Part shown: positions 43,040-46,099 of the stretch, in pieces | Numbering within the stretch: position 1 is the first letter of the stretch | How the letters are laid out: each line of letters opens with the position of its first letter | Assembly: GCA_021799485.1 (NCBI GenBank) | Contig: JAJZAK010000017.1 | Coordinates: forward strand, 1 to 46,099 | DNA length: 46,099 nt | Origin: a bacterium | GTDB lineage: Bacteria; Elusimicrobiota; Elusimicrobia; UBA1565; UBA9628 | Reading direction: 5' to 3' | Made by a program: the position numbers and the translations under genes | The notes under the pieces: model-generated | Told to the model about the DNA's origin: nothing | The model's input: only the letters and a program-made list of their open reading frames with translations | Databases searched by the model: none

Positions 43040-44008
43040 ATGATCGACATCGCCGTCACCTGCGGCGACCCGGCCGGCATCGGGCCGATCGCCGTCGTCA
43101 AGGCCCTGATGAAAGCCGGGGGCGCCCTGCGGCATGATGTCCCCCGGTTCCGAGCCGTCCTTGTCGGGGAAGAGCTCGCCTGGAGAAAGGCCGGCTGGCG
43201 TCCGGGCCTCGCCCCCCTCGTGCCGACAAGGCTCGGCCTCAAGGCGTGGCCCGCCGCGAGGCCGAGCCGGCGCTCGGGCGTCATGGCGTTTTCAGCCCTG
43301 CGCCGGGCCCTTGACCTCGTTGCTCGCGGCACCGTTAAAGCCCTCGTCACCGCCCCCCTCTCGAAGATCGCCTTGAGCCTCGCCGGACTCCCTCATGAGG
43401 GCCAGACGGAATATCTGGCGTCGGCCGCTCATTGCCCCAAGGCCCAGATGATTCTTCTGGCGCCCCGCCAGGGCCTGCGCTGCGTGACCGTGACGCGACA
43501 TATTCCGTTGTCCCATGTGCCAGGAGTCCTGCGCGCTCCCGCGATCGCCGACGCCGCCGGAGCGCTTTTCGAGGCGGTCCGCCGACTTGGTGATCCGCGC
43601 GTCCGCCTCGGCCTCTGCGCCCTCAATCCTCACGCCGGCGAGTCCGGCCTCTTCGGAGGCGAGGAGACGGGCGTCCTCGCCGAAGCCGCCGCCCTCGCCC
43701 GCCGCCGCGGCATACCTTTGTCGCCGCCGACGCCGGCCGACGCCGCATGGCACGCGCACCGGTCCGGGAACTTGAGCGGCCTCGTCTGCTTGTACCACGA
43801 CCAGGCGCTCATCGCCCTCAAGGCCGCGGCGGGCTTCGGAGTCGTCAACTGGACCGTGGGGCTGCCCTTCGTCCGGACCTCGCCGGGCCATGGAACGGGC
43901 TTCGACCTCGCGGCTTCTTCCCAGGCCCGCGCCCGCATCGACGATGCGGGGACTGTCGAAGCTTTAAGGCTCGCGGCGTGGCTCTGCCGCAAGAGGTATA
44001 ATTTTTAA
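43040..44008 (+). CDS. pdxA: 4-hydroxythreonine-4-phosphate dehydrogenase
   Basis: NAD-dependent enzyme of the DXP-dependent pyridoxal 5'-phosphate pathway, oxidising 4-phosphohydroxy-L-threonine, which decarboxylates to the aminoacetone phosphate used by PdxJ. The 322-residue protein has TCGDPAGIGPIAVVKAL at the N-terminus, VTAPLSKIALSLAGL, ALNPHAGESGLFGGEE, LVCLYHDQALIALK and FVRTSPGHGTGFDLA, which carry the metal-binding His and substrate residues. The ATG follows the upstream parvulin gene by 48 nt. It lies in a surA-like/pdxA pair. PLP made through this route serves the aminotransferase at 16413-17630 among others. Confidence 0.95.
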   Translation: MIDIAVTCGDPAGIGPIAVVKALMKAGGALRHDVPRFRAVLVGEELAWRKAGWRPGLAPLVPTRLGLKAWPAARPSRRSGVMAFSALRRALDLVARGTVKALVTAPLSKIALSLAGLPHEGQTEYLASAAHCPKAQMILLAPRQGLRCVTVTRHIPLSHVPGVLRAPAIADAAGALFEAVRRLGDPRVRLGLCALNPHAGESGLFGGEETGVLAEAAALARRRGIPLSPPTPADAAWHAHRSGNLSGLVCLYHDQALIALKAAAGFGVVNWTVGLPFVRTSPGHGTGFDLAASSQARARIDDAGTVEALRLAAWLCRKRYNF

Positions 44009-44049
44009 ACACAGCGGCCCTCAAAAGAGGCCCGCAGGGAGGATAGAGT

Positions 44050-44436
44050 ATGGCTACAAGCGTATCAATGCAGGAAATGAGCGCCGTCGACTATTTCAAG
44101 GCGAAGCTCCGATATGAAACGACCCCCCACGAGCTCAAGAGCGCGATGGAGGAGGGCAAGGTCTTCTTGATCGACGTCCGGGACAAGGACGCCTACAAGG
44201 CGGAGCATATCGCGGGAGCGCAAAACATCCCGCTCCTTGATCTGGAGAAAAACCTCTCCAAGCTTCCGCGCAACAAGACCATCGTCAGCTACTGCTGGAA
44301 CATCACCTGCGCCATGGCGCCGCACGCGGCCCTGAGGCTGGCCGAGAAGGGCTTCCAGGTCCAGGAGCTCATCGGCGGGCTCGCCGAGTGGAAGGGGAAG
44401 GGCTTCTCGACCGAAACGGGGCCCTCGCATAGCTGA
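44050..44436 (+). CDS. Rhodanese-like domain protein with two-cysteine active loop
   Basis: A 128-residue cytoplasmic rhodanese-fold protein. It has an N-terminal helical lead (residues 1-30) then FLIDVRDKDAYKAEHIAGA, a strand-helix core, and the active loop SYCWNITCAMAPHAALRLAE. Cys of YCWNITC is at the position of the persulfide-bearing residue, with a second Cys five residues on, replacing the common CRSGGRS loop. This is a known minor type whose acceptor is uncertain; a thioredoxin-like disulfide exchange is possible. It closes with LIGGLAEWKGKGF. GGGAGGA lies 8 nt before the ATG. It is followed after 18 nt by a Cys-rich small protein and then by a Memo protein, suggesting one unit. Confidence 0.88.
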   Translation: MATSVSMQEMSAVDYFKAKLRYETTPHELKSAMEEGKVFLIDVRDKDAYKAEHIAGAQNIPLLDLEKNLSKLPRNKTIVSYCWNITCAMAPHAALRLAEKGFQVQELIGGLAEWKGKGFSTETGPSHS

Positions 44437-44454
44437 TCCACGAGCGACGCGATC

Positions 44455-44691
44455 ATGAAAAAAACCAAGACGCAGCCTCGCTCCGAGGGGAATTCTCCCT
44501 CCTCGGGGGCGACGGGAACTTACGTCTACGACGCCGAGTTGGGACGCGTGGTCAAGGTATCCGGCCGCGTCCCGGGCCTCTCCAAGAGTTCCGAGGGAAG
44601 CGCGGACGTCTCCTCCTCCGATGATGGCGGCCCGGGCGGGTGCGGCCGTGGCGAATGCGCCGGCGGCGCCTGCATGGGGATGGGCGATTGA
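44455..44691 (+). CDS. Small Cys-rich C-terminal-tail protein, function unknown
   Basis: A 78-residue protein not firmly assigned. There is no signal peptide. The N-terminal half is Lys/Ser/Thr-rich, then comes TYVYDAELGRVVKVSGRVPG, a short beta-hairpin-like element, and a flexible Ser/Gly segment. It ends CGRGECAGGACMGMGD: three Cys with Gly and Met in 16 residues, suitable for a metal or for a thiol acceptor. The YVYDxxLGRVVKVS pattern recalls small FmdB-type proteins, but the N-terminal zinc ribbon is absent. Its TGA is the TTGA overlap with the Memo gene, so it is translationally coupled to it. Being between a sulfurtransferase-like protein and Memo, it may be a carrier of sulfur or metal, which is inference only. 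Confidence 0.65.
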   Translation: MKKTKTQPRSEGNSPSSGATGTYVYDAELGRVVKVSGRVPGLSKSSEGSADVSSSDDGGPGGCGRGECAGGACMGMGD

Positions 44692-45968
44692 CTGATCCGA
44701 CGGGGGAAGAGGCCGCCAAGCCTCTTCCCCCGTTGCGCCGCGACATCGAGATCGTTCCGGTCCGGCAAGACGGCCAGAATCTTTTCCTTCTCCACGACGA
44801 CGAGGGGTTGGGCGCCGACGGCGTCGCCGTCCCCGAATCGGCGCTGCTCATTCTCTCCTGCCTTGACGGACGGCGCGGCGCGGCAGAAGTCCGCTCCGAG
44901 GTTCTCAAGCGCACCGGAGCCGCTCTGGGAGAAGGAGAAATCGCGGCCTTCGCGACGGAGCTGGCCGCCGCCGGCCTTCTCGAGACCGAGGAATTGCGGG
45001 AGCGACGCCTTGAGCTGTGGCGGGAATTCGCGAAGAATCCGGTCCGCAAGGCTCGCTACGCCGGGAAGATTTATCCCTCGGACAGGCTTGAGCTGGCGAA
45101 ATTCCTAGGCGCCTACCTTCACGACGGGGCCAAGGGCCCCGGCAAGCCCCTCGCCGAGTCGCCGTCGGCGACCTCGCCGGTCGGGCTCGTCGCTCCCCAT
45201 ATCGACTATTCCCGCGGCGGCCCCGCCTACGCCTGGGCCTACCAAGCCTTAAGCGAGTCGCAGCCTCCCGACCTCGTTGTCGCCCTGGGCGTCGCTCACT
45301 CCTCGCCGGACTCCCCGTGGACCGCCGCCCGGAAAGCCTATGACACCCCCTACGGCCCCATCGCCCCTTCGGATGATCTCTACGAGGCCCTCGCTTCATC
45401 CCTCTGGTACGATCCGCAGGACGACGTCTGGGCGCACCGGCAGGAGCACTCCCTGGAACTTGCCGCTGTCTGGCTCAAATTCCTGTGGCGCGAGAAGACT
45501 CCTCCCTGGCTGCCCATCCTTTGCTCCTCCTTCGCCCGATTCGCGCCCGATCGGCCGCCCTCCGGGATCGACACCATCGAGAAAGCCCTTCAAGACACGG
45601 GCCGCGCGTTCGCCAAGATCGCGGCGCGCAAGCGCGTCCTCATCCTCGCTTCGGTGGATCTCGCGCATGTGGGGCCGCGCTTCGGCGACGACATGCCGCT
45701 TGGAGCCGAGACGGAAAAGAAAATCGAGGACGCGGACCATTCCTCGCTGGAGCACGCGCTCAGACTCGACGCCGACGCTTTCTACCTCTCCGTCGTCGCG
45801 GATGGCCATTGGCGCAAGGTCTGCGGCCTTTCCGCCCTCTATAGCGGCCTGCGCTGGATGAAAATTCTGGGCGCCAAGGAAACGGGCAACCGGCTTCTTT
45901 CCTATGGGCAGGCCCCCGACCCGATGGGCGGGATCGTCTCCTTTGCCAGCGCGATTTTTCCTTCCTAA
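44688..45968 (+). CDS. Memo-family protein (AmmeMemoRadiSam system protein B) with N-terminal extension
   Basis: A 426-residue protein. The C-terminal ~290 residues (from about 135) match the Memo family, a metal-binding dioxygenase-like fold: LVAPHIDYSRGGPAYAW with the first His, VVALGVAHSSPDSPW with the second, RQEHSLELAAVWLKFL, and ILASVDLAHVGPRFGDD. The N-terminal ~130 residues have IVPVRQDGQNLFLLHDDEG, ILSCLDGRRGAAEVRSEVL and LETEELRERRLELWREF, which resemble a small winged-helix module. Start is TTG 44688, overlapping the preceding gene; no ATG fits. Memo proteins of this type usually travel with an AMMECR1 protein and a radical SAM enzyme; neither is in the window, which ends 131 nt later with no gene visible. 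The reaction is unknown. Confidence 0.85.
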   Translation: MTDPTGEEAAKPLPPLRRDIEIVPVRQDGQNLFLLHDDEGLGADGVAVPESALLILSCLDGRRGAAEVRSEVLKRTGAALGEGEIAAFATELAAAGLLETEELRERRLELWREFAKNPVRKARYAGKIYPSDRLELAKFLGAYLHDGAKGPGKPLAESPSATSPVGLVAPHIDYSRGGPAYAWAYQALSESQPPDLVVALGVAHSSPDSPWTAARKAYDTPYGPIAPSDDLYEALASSLWYDPQDDVWAHRQEHSLELAAVWLKFLWREKTPPWLPILCSSFARFAPDRPPSGIDTIEKALQDTGRAFAKIAARKRVLILASVDLAHVGPRFGDDMPLGAETEKKIEDADHSSLEHALRLDADAFYLSVVADGHWRKVCGLSALYSGLRWMKILGAKETGNRLLSYGQAPDPMGGIVSFASAIFPS

Positions 45969-46099
45969 AGAAGCCAGCATTTTCTCATCCATAAATGAGC
46001 CTGAAGGTCGTTGACGTTTTGCGTTGCTATTGGATCCGTCTCCTTGTCGGTTGTCGTTGTTCCGCCTGATTAAAAGAACAGCCGTTAGCCCTGGGGAAA

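Noticed and set aside
45984-45999. CTCAT/ATGAG stem after the Memo gene as a terminator
   Set aside because: A 5-bp stem without a T tract is not enough to call; no gene or other feature is visible between 45969 and the right edge.

Overview
The window is a high-GC, gene-dense bacterial chromosome segment with about 43 protein genes, one tRNA and very little non-coding DNA. Double-membrane-type envelope genes (SurA-like parvulins, signal peptidase II, lipoproteins, a type IV pilin with its peptidase), many AAGGAG-type ribosome sites, frequent GTG/TTG starts and many 4-nt stop/start overlaps point to a diderm bacterium. The overall character recalls uncultivated high-GC lineages such as Elusimicrobiota. 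That placement is inference and not proven by any single gene.

Layout. 1-223: two direct repeats that look like a mobile-element end, then a strong sigma70-type promoter for trxA. 224-6979 (+): thioredoxin, DNA polymerase I, rhomboid protease, dephospho-CoA kinase, Rho factor and a LysM/M23 peptidoglycan hydrolase, mostly translationally coupled. 6977-7075: a palindromic, MITE-like element. 7089-9882 (+): two overlapping polytopic membrane proteins resembling GT-C glycosyltransferases. 9842-15712 (-): prepilin peptidase, a type IV pilin with its own promoter and terminator, signal peptidase II, isoleucyl-tRNA synthetase and an acyl-CoA dehydrogenase. 15892-20580: a small secreted protein with an octapeptide repeat, an aminotransferase, a convergent alpha/beta hydrolase, a parvulin, a rhodanese and MutM. 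20644-24935: SmpB (-), tRNA-Leu(CAG), a HEAT-repeat protein, a CHASE2 adenylate cyclase and a DUF3307 membrane protein.

25034-34710 (+) is a catabolic block: thiolase, then histidine utilisation (HutH, HutU, HutI and a fused formiminotransferase-cyclodeaminase) with YajQ, a HAD phosphatase and an aldehyde dehydrogenase inside it. The Hut enzymes form a complete route from histidine to glutamate, with the formimino group passed to tetrahydrofolate. No hut regulator or transporter is visible.

34834-45968: a Spy-like periplasmic protein, a perfect 19-bp inverted repeat between convergent genes, GTP-type PEP carboxykinase (-), and a coupled pair on the minus strand: a secreted seven-bladed propeller/caspase-like protein and a DUF4384 lipoprotein. 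Then come two parvulin chaperones with pdxA (a surA-pdxA type arrangement), and finally rhodanese, a Cys-rich small protein and a Memo-family protein. The strongest candidates for something undescribed are the propeller-caspase/DUF4384 pair, the HILP octapeptide secreted protein, the rhodanese/Cys-rich/Memo unit and the two palindromic elements.
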